NCBI GenBank assembly: GCA_965178125.1
Contig: OZ237765.1
Coordinates: 620,001-684,000 of the forward strand
Length of the DNA: 64,000 nt
From: Bilabrum cf. latius
Lineage: Eukaryota > Bigyra: Bicosoecida > Bigyra > Bicosoecida
Direction: 5' to 3'
A model generated the notes under the pieces. That model did no database searches, was not told the DNA's origin, and saw only the letters and a program-made list of their open reading frames with translations. Both the position numbers and the translations under genes were made by a program. This document shows positions 11,101 through 22,800 of this stretch, piece after piece; position 1 is the first letter of the stretch; the number at the start of each line of letters is the position of its first letter.

Positions 11101-14100
11101 GCAGCTGACTGGCCGAAGTCTCGTCTGCGCTGCCATTGGATGGCTCCAGCGCCATGTTGTTGGTGCTGGAAGATATGGGTCTCTTTCGTGACAGCTCCGA
11201 TGGTGGCATGGACTGCACTACGCTGGTGGGGTCTGCTCCAAAAGCAGATGAAGCCGGCCTGTTCCTAGGCGTTGACGCTTCGCTGCCTGCCTTGCCCCCC
11301 GAGTCTACATGGCCTTTTGGCGACTTCTCATGCTTGGCTGGCACGTCCTATTCGGCCTGGGCCTAATGTAGAGCATACGCTGGAGAAGACACGGTGCTTC
11401 TTAAGCTAGCAATGTGTCTCCAGGCCAAAACGTGCAGGCGACCGTGCTCTGGGATGGCGGCCACTTGCACGTGCCCCAGGACCACCACATCGCCCTGCGA
11501 TCCGCGCACTGGGATAAGCCCAACCTGGTGCAAATTCCGCATTGAATCAATATGTACCCGGTTTGCAAGCTCGCCGGACGTCGCTTCCGCTACTGCCGCA
11601 TGCCTGCTTCTGCTTCTCTTGACCGCGTGTCTGGGCTCTCCGCCAAGACCACTGCCGTTTGAGCTAGAGGCACTGCCGGGCCTTTTATGCAGATGCTTTG
11701 TAGAGCCTGCCTCTACAGCTGGACCTCCTGCACTTTCTGAGTGGCCATGTGCCCCGGAGGCGTCGTTCCTCGTGCCTTCACCTGCCCTGCCTTCTTCCTC
11801 GTCGTTCCTATGTCTGGTCCCGGTCCTGATCCTGTGCAGTCCGAGGCACTGGTACACATCGGACACGCCCGGCGTCGCAGCGATAGACTTGATTTGCTCC
11901 GTGCTCAGCTCTCGTTCTTCTTGGAACGATGCCTCCACGGATGGGAAGAACTGCGCCATGCTGATCACATCTGACTCTAGGTCTTCCGCATCCAGCCCAA
12001 GCAGCCGCAAGGAACCAGCCGATGCGGAATAGATCTGGAAGTTCTGCTGCGATCCACCGAAAAGCAAAAAGTTCTGCTCTGTCGCAATCTCGGATATTTC
12101 CGCGGTGAAGCGAGGCTCGGCCGTGACCTGATCCGGAGGTGCCTCGCTCACGGCCAGCCATATAGGCATGATGGCCCCTCCACGCCTACGCCCAAACAAC
12201 ATTCTGCTTTGACCAACTACCCTGCTTTTTTTGTTTTTCCTCTAAAATGCCCGCAGTAGCTTGTCGTGGACAGCGTCGATCGGGCTGGGGATGATCGTGC
12301 TGACGTTTTGTCCCACCAGCTGGTGGTGGGCGCACTGAAAAAGACGGCACGATGACTAGGAGGCATGGATAATCTCTCCCATGTTGGATGGCTTACCCGA
12401 GATGGTAATCGTGGCAGCAGATTCGTCGAATGAGGGCCTGTCCTGCTGCACCGCCCCGAAGCGCACGGATACGACTCGCTTGGACCTCTGCTTGCGAGCC
12501 TGCTCTTGCACGCGCTGGGCCTGATTGTGCAGCTCGTTGACTCTGGGCTAGTCTGCCCTGAAGTCAGACAGGTAGCTCGCGTACTGGTGCAGCAGCACCG
12601 CGTTGTCACGCTGGAAGCTGAAGAGCCGGCGATAGGCGCTATCCGTTCGCTCGATCGTGTCATGCAGCGTTACGCTCGTGTCCATCAGGTTTGCCAAGTC
12701 GGGGCTGTCCACGGTGAGCTGGGTAAACAGACGGACCAGCAGTCGGTACGCCACGACTCGCAGCTGGGCAGTCTCGCGGAGGGCAGAGTCGAACAGCACG
12801 CGGTCGAAAGAGCTGAGCCCGACTCCTTCCGTTTCCCGCATGTCCCTCACTCGCTGGGCGATGTAGTACCTCGAGTCGAGAGCGGGGGAGCACTTGAGCG
12901 CCTGCGACAGTGCAATGCACTCCCTGTACCGATACCGGCTGGTGGTCCGCTCGAAGATAGACAGCCCGATGAAGGCCTGCTCGTTGGTGGAGAACGTCTC
13001 CGCCGCGCCCTCGTACGCCCTGCGCGCCTCGTCTTCCAGGAGCTGTATCTCGGCCTTGAGTTGCTCAGCGGATAGGTGCTCGGCGTTCTGCAGGTGCACG
13101 CCACGGTAGTCTGCGCTGCCGATCATGGATCGAATCTGCGCTCTCCTCGCCGCCTGGCCAGTCGGCTGCCCCAGGGATTGCGCGGGCACGCTCTGACCGA
13201 CTGCGGGAGCGGGAGCGATGTCAGCTGACGCATCTTTGCTGCTTGAGCCTGTACCAAAATCACGAAAACTGCCCTAATGAGCAACCCTGCGCCTCCCAGA
13301 CATGCCTGGATCATTCAACTGACTGTCGACTTCGTTCGAACTCCAACGCGTGCGCGCTGCAGAGATGGTGTCCAGCCCTGCCTCCTCGCGCTCGCTCGTT
13401 GCTGAGGATCTCTCAGATACGGCTCGTTCCAGCATCTGCTTCAGGATGGCCCGCCGCTGCAGCCGCCGCCTTCCCCACAGGTGCATATCGCTCACCGAAG
13501 TGCACTTCTGCAGGGGCTGCTGACCCACTGCACTTAGCCGGCGACTGACCACGCTGAAGATCAGCAGCGCAGTGACAGGAACTCCGTACAGCACGCCCAT
13601 CGTGGCTGCCTCTGTGCTGGCGTACTGTGCCACGAGGAGGCTGGCCGCGGCAGTGGCGAATGCAGCCCCCGATGCAGCGAAGAACGCGTTGACGTCGCGG
13701 TGCGTGTAGGGTGCCCAGGTCGAGAACTGGTACACCTTGGCAATGCCAATGAACAGGAGCAGGAGGGTGAATCCCGTCGTGCCAACCACGAGGTCACCAA
13801 TGATGGCGTACGTGAACGAAAGCCCCAGCTTGAGCGCTACGTTGAGTACTGCAGCCCGTCCGGTGCTGATGGCCCCCCACGCCTGTGAATCCGGGCGGCG
13901 ATCGACGAAGATGGCCGCCACAAAGAGTGACAGAGCACTGAAGCCCAATATGAGTACAGAGAAAATTGTAGATAGTACCATGTGCGCCGGCGAGCCGCAC
14001 TCTATCGAAGTACGTAACCAGCTCTCGCTGTCGTCAGGACAGCTTGCCCCCCGCAGTAGAAATCCAGCCACGGGCAGGAATAGTACCCCTGTTGACGCCG

Positions 14101-14527
14101 AAGCTATCAATCGAAGCGAGTGGATGAGAAATGGAGTCTATGGAAGATCTAAAACAAAGTTCCGCGCAGCGTATACTGCCAGCCCGAGAAATCCGGCTAC
14201 GAACGACGCTGCGACTGACAACACCACGAGGTAGGCAGTTGGGTTCGTTTGGGGATCAAACGGCTGGCTGAGAAAACTAATGCTCGCAACAATAGGAGCG
14301 AATAGTCTGGTCTCTGTCCAAGGCAGCAAGGGAGAGTCGTTCATTACGAACGACAACGTCTGAGCTTCGGAAATGAATGCCATCATGGCGTACAGCCACC
14401 GAGAGTCGTCTTGAAGCTCCCGGCTAAACGTGAAGCCAAGTCCAAAGAGACCTTGCAGTGCGGCGTGGTACATGCGCTCTAGCACTGATTTTTCCGCGTC
14501 ATCGTGTCTGAGCTGATGCGATGTCAT
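8174..14527 (-). CDS. Giant TmcB-like multi-pass membrane protein with PAS-type region
   Basis: ATG 14525-14527 to TGA 8174-8176 gives about 2117 residues in one frame, crossing some 12-14 UAGs and no UAA or UGA. A GTG-initiated extension to 14563 exists, preceded by an acceptor-like CAG and an in-frame TGA, so the exact 5' end is open. Order of parts: an N-terminal bundle of hydrophobic helices (residues ~20-380); an alpha-helical TmcB/TmcC TPR-type region (~445-680) with the family pattern of paired A/Y-rich helices; a PAS-like region (~690-900) containing GEIIHASQSSCRLFQC and IIPSPIDAVHD; a Ser/Gly-rich linker; then two modules of membrane helix, long helical loop and second helix (~1270-1520 and ~1680-2060). 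The tail has a Leu-Leu-Leu-Pro type motif typical of the family. TmcB-like proteins are large families in amoebae, chytrids and other protists; Dictyostelium tmcB gave the name. A sensory receptor role is inferred, as no cyclase or kinase domain is visible. Confidence 0.82.
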
Positions 14528-14962
14528 CTTGGGTGCCTGCACTGTGATCGCCTGGTCGCTCACTGGTAAAAATGCTCCTCAGTGTGATCGGCGCCTTTTC
14601 TAATCCCTATCTCTTCAAAAGAGAAGCACCACTACCTAATTATTTGAGGATTTGAATATCGGCTGTGATTATCTTTCGTTGACTGAGAAAATGCGACACG
14701 TGCCAGGGGCCTTCTGCGGGCTGGTCCATTCGTTCCGCCGGTAATTGCGCGCGGCGCCGATTGCTCAGATCGTGGCCTGGTATTCCGGTTGAGAAAATGC
14801 TGGAGGGACAAGCAGAAAAGTTTCTAAAGATGGAGCGGATCTAACGTACTAAAGTGGTAGGTCAACAGTATCGACGACGATGAGTCAACGACCTCCTTAC
14901 ACAAATTTCATAATCTTGGATTTCAAAGCAGACACCAACACCAACTGCGACATTTATGTTTA
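14528..14962. other. Intergenic region, AT-richer, no gene seen
   Basis: These 435 bp separate the 3' end of the formin gene from the 5' end of the TmcB-like gene, both on the minus strand. They should hold the promoter of the TmcB-like gene and the 3' untranslated region of the formin. The element GTTGAGAAAATGC-like occurs twice (around 14680 and 14788). No further structure is seen. Confidence 0.5.
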
Positions 14963-17900
14963 TTATCGGGAAGCACCGGCCGGCGAGCCTCCCCCATCCA
15001 TGGCAGCTTGTGACTTCTTCTTGCGCGCCAGTAGCCGCGCAGCCCCAGTCAACCGCCTGGAGGGGGAGGCCTTGGCCGGCGAGGGCGACCCCGAAGCCGC
15101 AACACGACCCGCTGGAGACTGCTTCGACTTGCTTGGATCTCCCAGCCTGCTCTTGAGCACAGCCGCTGCCTCGGCCGCGAGACCCCTCTGCAGATTGGCA
15201 CCTCGGCCGCCGCTGCTGCTACTGCCCCCGAGCCCTCGCTTGATCGTGCCCCCGAACAGCTTTCCTCTCACCGTGCGCCGGCTGCGAGGAGGAGTCGGCT
15301 TCCTTCCGCCCGGGGTCGGGGGCGACACCCCGTTGCTACTGCCTGCCCTGGCGGCAGCCTGCAGCTCCCCTTTCTGCAGACGGATGGTCAGCTGCCTGCG
15401 GGCCGCGTCCACACCGCGCCTGAGCTCCTCTGCCATCCCCCTGCCCCTACCTCCTGCACCGACCTTGCCGCGGCCGCGCGGCCTGGGCGCCGGAGGGGAG
15501 CCGAGCTGGGGCGCGGGTGGCGTGGCGGTTCCGCTGGGCTCGCTGCCGCGGCGCCCCACGGCTTTCCGTGCACTGCCTGCAGCGGCGACACCCGGGGACA
15601 AACCCAGTGCGGGCGACTCTAGAGATCCATCGTCGTCGTCGCCACCGTTGCCATGCATGGCAACCTGCGCCCCGAACGCATCCTCGTCTGCAACAGATTG
15701 CGCGTGCAGTGTCAGTTTCTGCCGCAGCGTGCCCGAGGCAGCGAGCCGCTTGGCTCTATCCTGCCTCTTCTTCTTGCCCGCTCGTAGAGCCTTGGCTCGC
15801 TTCCGCGCTTTAGCTGCGGATGCGTCAACTTTTGTGCCCTTCGCAGCAGACCCGGGATTCCCTCCGGATGATGCAGCTGCAGCGGCTTCCGCCGCCTTTT
15901 TCCGCTTCTTCATCTCCCGCTCTCTTGCGCTTGCCAGCTCCTGTCCGAAACTCGCCAGCATCCGCACTGCAGCAAGGGGGTCTCTTTCCAGCGTCTTGTC
16001 GGCGAATCGAGAGCTGAGCGCCTTGAGGGCCTCCAGCGCCTCGTCCAGCGAACCCTTGACCCCGGCAAGAGCCTTCTCGGCAGCCTCAATGAACGGGATG
16101 CCTGCGGTCTTCAGGCGGTCGGCCGGGCGAGGGGGCCCATCCACTGCCCCGCCTTGATCCGCCTCATCCTCCTCCTTCGCACCCCCGATCCCACCCCTGG
16201 CAGCGCTTGCCTTCCGCACAGCCCCCGCAACTCCCCTGACGTCGCCCTCGAGCTGCTGCATGACTGCCTCCAAATCGTCCAGGTGGATCCGGGACGCCTC
16301 CACCACCACCTCAAGATCTTCCGGCAGTGCGATGCACCCTGCAGCTTGGAGTAGCTCGCCCCCGGGGGACACGAGGATGGCCTGCTCCTGCGCGCCTTGC
16401 GCCGGAGGAGGTTTTGACCCTTCCGGCAGCATGCCCGTTGCTGGGCTTGCGCTCGCCCGGGCGATCACATCTAACACGGACACCTTGGCACCGTCCAGTC
16501 CACCCGTGGTTTTCGTCGACCTGAGTTTCTCCAGTGCTCCTAGCTTGAAACCGCGGGCCTGTCCGCGGGAGGTACCTGCGTTCATCCTGTTGCCCGCGAA
16601 GAGGACCAGCCTCAGGACGGCAGGCAGCGACTTGCTGAGCCGGATGGCCCGCGCAGCCGCAGCCAGGGTGTCGACCTGTTCCCGCAGAGGAGCCAGCACC
16701 GGGTCTGCGTCGCCGCTCGGTGGCTCGGGGAGGCTGTCTGGCGGCAGGTCCGCCGACAGTCTGCGGGCTAGCTGCATCAGCTGCACCCGCTTGTGCGCTT
16801 GGGGCACTGACATGGTTTCCACCACGAATCGCTCCACCTCTCCTAGTCGAGTGGGATGGTGTTCCGGGCCCCCCTGTCCCAACCACTCCGTCACCTGCTC
16901 CTGCTCTTCCAGCGTTCCCAGCAAGGGGCCCAGCAGTTCCAGCTGCTCGTCCGATATACCCTGGCACTGCAGCAACCTATCCCTAGCCTGAATCGGTGTC
17001 AGCTTCAGTCGATGCAGAGCGATCTTTGCGTTCTGCTGCCTCTGCTGCGAGAACAGCGTCACCTTCTCGACTTTGGCGGCGCTGGAGCGCGAGCTGACGG
17101 ACGCGGCATCCGAGCCCGCGCCGCTGGCGGCACCCGACGGCGTTGCCTTGCTCCCGGGTGTCTTCACCTTTTTCGCGGCACTTGCTTTCTTCTTGAAGGC
17201 CTCGTCAAACCATTGCACGGGCAGCTCGTCACCTTTTTCCTGAATCTCCGGCCAGATGCTGCCCTCCGCCACGGCTTGCCTGTCGGTGATTTTCATCCAG
17301 TGGAATGGCTACATCTTGTGGGCGGGCTTGGGCTTGGGTGCGGCCTTCGGGGCGATTTTCCCGGCGGCTCCGGGGCGCGCACCACCACCGCCTCGGGGTC
17401 CTGGCCTGGCGCCCCCGGGGCCTGGCCGCGCCCTGGGTCCTGGGCGAGCAGCTCCCGGCCCGGGTCTCGGGCGAGGCCCCGGTCGGCTAGCCCCTGGTCC
17501 AGGCCTCCCGCCACGTGGTCCCGGCCTGCTAGCTCCTGGTCCTGGGCGAGCTCGGGGTCCAGGTCTCCCGGCTCCAGGCCCCGGTCGGGCCGTGCCAGGG
17601 CCAGGCCGAGCGGTGGGCCGCGGCCTTCCCGGCCTGCCCGGGCCTGCTGCTCCTGGACCAGGCCTAGGTCTGGGTCGAGCAGGTCCTGGCAGCACCGCAG
17701 CACTTGGGGTGCCTCCGGTAGCGGAAGCGGCTGCGGTGTTGTGGTTGGCAGCCTGCTGTGCCTGTTCCCTGGCTTCATCCCGCTCCTTTCTGGCCTAGAT
17801 GGCGGCTTTCTTGGCCGACTCCGCGGCTGCCTCCGCCTCTGCCAGCTCTGCTTGCACCTGCTCCGTCCGCTTGGCTAGCCGCTTGGCTTCCTGTAGCTGC

Positions 17901-19459
17901 TCCCTAAGCGATTCCAGCTCTGTGCGCGCCTGCGATAAAGCAGTGGCGTCGTTACTTGTTGCAACACCAGCCTTTGACGGCACGACACTCGTAGAAGTTG
18001 TGCTAGCACCGCCATTGGCTGCAGCCCGCCTGAGCGAAGCGTTCTCTTCCTGCAACCGTCGGATCGCAGAGAGTTCGTCCAAAGAAACCGATGGGATCGA
18101 GCCGTCCTCCTCCTCCAAATCACCACCCAACTAGCCGCTCCCACCAATACCGCCGTCGCTGCTGCTGCTGGAAGATGCCCCGCCAGCCCCCATGACAGCG
18201 CCGTGCACAGCCTTTTGGACGCCCCCCCACAGCCTTTCGCTCACCTGGCCCTGGCCCCTTGGGATGGCCATGAGCAGGTGCAGCACGCTCAGCAACCGCT
18301 GGATCTGCTTACACTCCGCCGCACCGCTGAGAACCTACGTGAAGGCAGCCTGCGGTGAGCCCGCCTCCCGTCCCGCTGATCGCATGACCTCCTGCTGATC
18401 CCTTGCCCTGGCTCTGTCGAAGGCCTCTGTCTGCTCCACGACCTGAGCAAGGGCGGAGGAGAGATCGCCGGCGCTTCCATGCCCCTCCTCGTCGTCTCCA
18501 TCGTCTTCGCCCTCCCATTCAACGCTACCCGCCGCTGAGCCAGCCCCGTCGTCATCCCCATCCTCGTCTATCTCCCCCAGCACGGCCAATGCCAGGTCCG
18601 CCCCTTCCACCAGGCCTTCCTGCGCGGCCCGGATGCCCGCCAGGTCCAGCTGGGAGCGTACCTCCACCCGGTCCTGCAGCCCGTGGGGAGCCGCGCGCAC
18701 CAGCGTGTAAACGAGGGAGAACACGGCGGCGCGGGCTCGCCAGTGTGACGAGTGAGACAGCTGCCACTCCTTGGCGGCCGCTTCGAGGTCCCGGGACCGA
18801 TACCCGGTGGGCACGCGCCCGTCGGCGATCTCTTTCGTTTCATCCATTTCGCGCCTGGGCACTGCCATGGCTCGGATGAGAGAGGCCAGCGGCGCTCTGG
18901 ATGCAGGATCAGATGTGAGGGCTGGGGCAGCAGCCGGCGGGGTCGCTCGACCTGCAGCTGATTCGTCGCTCTCGCTGTCGGAGTCCTGTTCCTTGGCGGC
19001 GCCGCGGAGACCCATTCGTGCAAGCAAGGCATCTGCTGCGGCCTCATCATCGTCTTCTTCTTCTTGGTCTGCCCCCGTGTCAGCCTCGGCAAGCGCCTCG
19101 AGACCGAGCAGCGCGTGCGAGTGGAACCCCGGCATAGCCGCCACAACGCCCACAGCGTCCGCGCCTAGTCTCCTAACGTTCGCGTTGGGAGATCGGAGAC
19201 ACAGGGCAAAGGCGTCCACTGCATCTTGGCAGTCGGCCATAGCGACCAACGCCTCCTGGCTGCGATCGCTTGCCTGCCTAAGGCCTCGCAAGAACGAAAT
19301 CACGGCGCTCTGCTCGTCAAGAATGGTGGATCCCGCTGCAAGCTACAAATCAACGGAAGCAGCGCTGATAACCACACTCGCGTTGTCCGGCGCCGTGGCC
19401 AATTTTTCTGTGCAGTCGTTCAGTCGTTGAGCTACGGCTGCACTGGCATGAGATACCAT
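14963..19459 (-). CDS. Formin (GBD/FH3-like, coiled coil, FH1, FH2)
   Basis: Formins nucleate and elongate unbranched actin filaments. ATG 19457-19459, preceded by an in-frame TGA, to TAA 14963-14965 gives 1498 residues with about five UAGs read as Gln. Residues ~1-375 look like a divergent armadillo GBD/FH3 region, with a large acidic insert and a segment like the RVHLRSEF helix of diaphanous proteins. A coiled coil (~440-580) follows; here UAG lies inside AAIQARKERDEAREQAQQ, a Gln-compatible place. The FH1 region (~586-716) is built of PGP and RPGP units with no run of prolines. FH2 (~718-1180) starts HKMQPFHWMKI and shows RQQNAKIALHRLKLTP and AGNRMNAGTSRGQARGFKLG, which are FH2 signatures. 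The tail (~1180-1498) is basic, Gly/Pro/Ser-rich, with no recognisable DAD motif. The start is slightly uncertain because a small ORF overlaps it. Confidence 0.9.
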
Positions 19460-19600
19460 AGCTGGACTACGTAGTCCCGTACGGGCCTCTCAGCGTGCTT
19501 AAACCTATTCAAATAGTATCCAATACAATAGACTACAATTGTCACAACAATAAACGAGAAATACGAGGTAGTTTCCCCTTGGCCAATTTTTCTGTGTAGT
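19395..19600. repeat. Dispersed ~21-bp direct repeat at the formin 5' end
   Basis: The sequence TGGCCAATTTTTCTGTG followed by CAGT or TAGT occurs at about 19396-19416, inside the formin reading frame, and at about 19580-19600, upstream of it. On the minus strand both copies read ACACAG or GCACAG followed by AAAAATTGGCCA. They could be remnants of a small duplication, or repeated 3' splice-site-like sequence at the start of the gene. Confidence 0.7.
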
Positions 19601-19870
19601 TGCGTGCACTTAGGTGCCGACAAATCTTGAGCAACCCAATTCATCCATAACAACGGCCCCACAAATAGATAAAAGGTTCAGTATGGACCCCTTGGGCCTT
19701 CAATAGGATAGTAGACTAGTTAGAGGTGGCATTCTTGACGAGGTGAGCAACAAAACAGCGTTTGTGGACCACTGGACGGCAGTGCTAATCTGCTAGTTCG
19801 ATGCTGCACTCCACAGGCTCTTCCGACTAACCGACTCGCATTCACTATTGCAACTCTGTATCATAGAGAA
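19460..19870. other. Divergent promoter region (formin / Arf GEF)
   Basis: These 411 bp lie between the start codons of the minus-strand formin and the plus-strand Arf GEF. A short AT-richer minus-strand ORF (19411-19644, about 78 codons with one hydrophobic helix) lies here and overlaps the formin start. I do not count it as a gene. No TATA-like element stands out. Confidence 0.5.
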
Positions 19871-22800
19871 ATGCATGACCGTCTCAGTTGCGTCCCTGCA
19901 CAGTGCTTGAATTCATCGCCGCAGGTGCTGGGCATTCTGAATGGGTCTAGGACCATTGCACCTCAGCAAGCAAAAGTTGGAGGATCAAACGATGCAGGAA
20001 GTACTGCAGTAGGACGCCTTCCTACGTCTAGTTCGCATCCCGATTCCTTGGCCACTATGGGAAGCGGGGGTAGCGACCGCCGCGGCGATGCTACCTCCGC
20101 ACGAGCGAGCAGGGCAGAGGGGCAGCCAGTCGCCATGGGGTCGTTTCGCAGGCCAGTTCTCTCCGCTGCATCTCATGGCTCTGCCGGATCAGGAAGCGCC
20201 GGCCTAGTAGCTGCCTCGATGGGTCGAGCAGGTGCTCGCTCCGTCGGATTGCTCACCCCGTCTGCCTCCGCCGGGCTGCCTGACAGCTCTGCGTATGGAT
20301 CCGAGGTAGACCCTGACATGACGGCGATACAGGCTGCGGCTGGCGCTGGAATTGTGGCCGGCTCAATGGGCGATGGAGAGCAGTTGCGACCGGGCAGCGC
20401 ACAGGAACATAGCCGCCGAGGTTTGGGTGCCGCGCAGCAAGGCAGTGCACCCAGGCTGCCGTCCCCACCGCCCCGGCACTCGTCATTTCGGGGTGACAGC
20501 ACATCCAACGCGGGCACGCATGTGCGCAACCGGTCTCAATCCATTCAACTAGGAGCCAGCGGTGGTCTGTGCGGAAGCGCTGCAAGCAGCCCCGCCGGTG
20601 CCAGGGGGTTACAACCGCTACAGGGACGGGGATAGACACGAGCTGGCGATCCCAGCAACGCTCACCGCAGGGAGCACAGCGCTGGCGGCACCCTTGACGC
20701 GCAATCCCCCGCGGGTGGGTCAGCAGGCCGAGCGAGGCCGCGCGCCAGCACCGACACGCCCTAGGGACTCGGAATGGTAAGACCGTTTCCGGCGTCCGGC
20801 AGAAGCTCCGCAAATGCGCGGCGCCTCCCGGCACAGTCGCCCCCTGTTCTTGCCGGCTCAGTCGCGGTAGGAAACAGCGTCCAAGGGAGGCGAGCCACGG
20901 CAGCTCTCGTGCCTGGCATGGGCGGAGGACCGCTGGAATCGTCGGGGTAGCACCCCTCGGGCACCGGTTCCCAGCAGCAATCGATGCAGCGGAAGTCCGT
21001 CCAGCTTGAAGGGAGGTACATGGGGTCCTCGACGAGGAGCCTGGCCATGGGTCGAGGGGGCGGGGGGCGTGAAGGGAGGGCGGGAAGCGGCAGTGGTAGC
21101 GGCAGCAGCGGGCACGGCGTGGGCAGCCTGGGTGCTGGCGGCGCCGCGCAATCCCGGGGAGGTTCCGCGAGGCGAAGGGGCGTGCTGCCTATCGTGCCGT
21201 TACGAGAGATCGCCGCGCTCTCGACGATGCATCGCATGGTGGCGCGGCTGGACCGCAGCAGCAGCAAGGAGGAGGACCAGGACTAGGGCTAGCATGGAGG
21301 CTCTGGTTCCGGTGCAGGACGCGAGCTCATCACACGGCCCGGTGACCCCAGCCCGGATGCGGCGCGGCGCCACGCACTGAGTCTGTGGGCCCGCGGGTGT
21401 GTGGCTCGCGCCGGGATCAGCCGAGTCCCATCGCTGGATGTGGAGGGCATGCCTAGGATCGGACCAGTGGAGTCCTGGCAGCTCGCGATGGGAGCCGTGC
21501 CTAGCGTTCCGACGGGGGAGCAAGGGGAAGCGGGGGCGGTCGCCCGAGGATCGGATTAGTCCAGCGGTGAATCCGATGTAGGACCTCGCTTGGACACCCG
21601 CCCTCCCATCACGGACATCGTCCTGATTCCTGCAGGGCCGGGGGCCGGCCACGCGCATCGCCGTGGAGTGGCAGGCGCGGGCGCTCCAGCTGGAGGTGAA
21701 GGCACCGCAGAAAGCATGGCTGGCGGCGTGGACGAGGTGGTTGCGTGGGGGATTGTGGCGGTCGGCAGCGATGCCGTCGTCGCTGACCTGTCGCTAGGCG
21801 GCAGTGCAGATCCTGAGAAGACCCGCGGCGGTCGCCGGAGTCATGCCACCTCAAACAGCCACTCTTCTCTGCTGCTTGGCATATGCAGGGATTGGACGAG
21901 GCCGCCCGTGACCGGAATCGCGCTGCTGGATCTTGACGCCGGCGATTTCATGCCTCCTGGGTTCGAGGCGGTGTGCGCCCTCGGGTCGGGCACACCGGTC
22001 GTGGTTGGTGGGGCCGGAACCGTCACGGGTAGCAGCACAAGCGGTCACCGCCAGGGTGCAAGGGGCAGACGGGCCAGTCAATCCGCTGGGGAACAAGGAG
22101 GCAGACCGCTGTACCTCTGCAAGGTGCACGGGAACGGGGCTCCTCTCATGGACGTCGGGGTGCTCATGGTGGGGACGCACCACCCCATGGTGGACAGTGC
22201 CGCGGTTGCTTCAAGCGAGGCGCTGCCGCCCTGCGTGCGGCACATACCCGAGTCCTACCTGCCCTATCGGGCACCCCGCTCGAGCAGCAGCAGCGGCGCG
22301 GGGCCGGACGGAGCGCGGCCCAGCCAGGTGGAGCTGCCCTCTGGATGGGCCATGCTGGGGTCAACCTACACAGGTGCTGCGGCGCAGCTGGTCAGCGGAA
22401 CCGGGGATGCGCGGCGGCGCGCCTACCTGTGCTACCGCAAGGACCTTTCGCATGTCAGGAGCCTGGCGCTCCGCAGCTCACAGGATGCAGCGCACGATAG
22501 TGCAAGCGCCGCGACGGCGTCCAGGGGCGGGAAGCGAGCCGAGCGGTTGGGCGGGGCCAGGGCCATGTGGCTGGCCGGTGCATCCGCGCCCAGGATTCTC
22601 ACTTGCTTCCGAACGGATCCAGTGTCTGCCAGCGCAACCGTTCTATCCTGTCCCTGCAGCGCAGCAGACGGGCCTGGTGCAGCTGCGCGGCTGGCTACCC
22701 CGAAGTCGACCGTGACCACGCCCACGGCTGGCAGTGCGCTCACGGGCGCGACGCCAGGGATCGGGCTGGGGTTAGGGACCGCACCCACAGAGTTCAACTC

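Noticed and set aside
19411-19662. Separate small membrane-protein gene on the minus strand
   Set aside because: It overlaps the formin start, is under 85 codons and has no family match; kept only as an observation.
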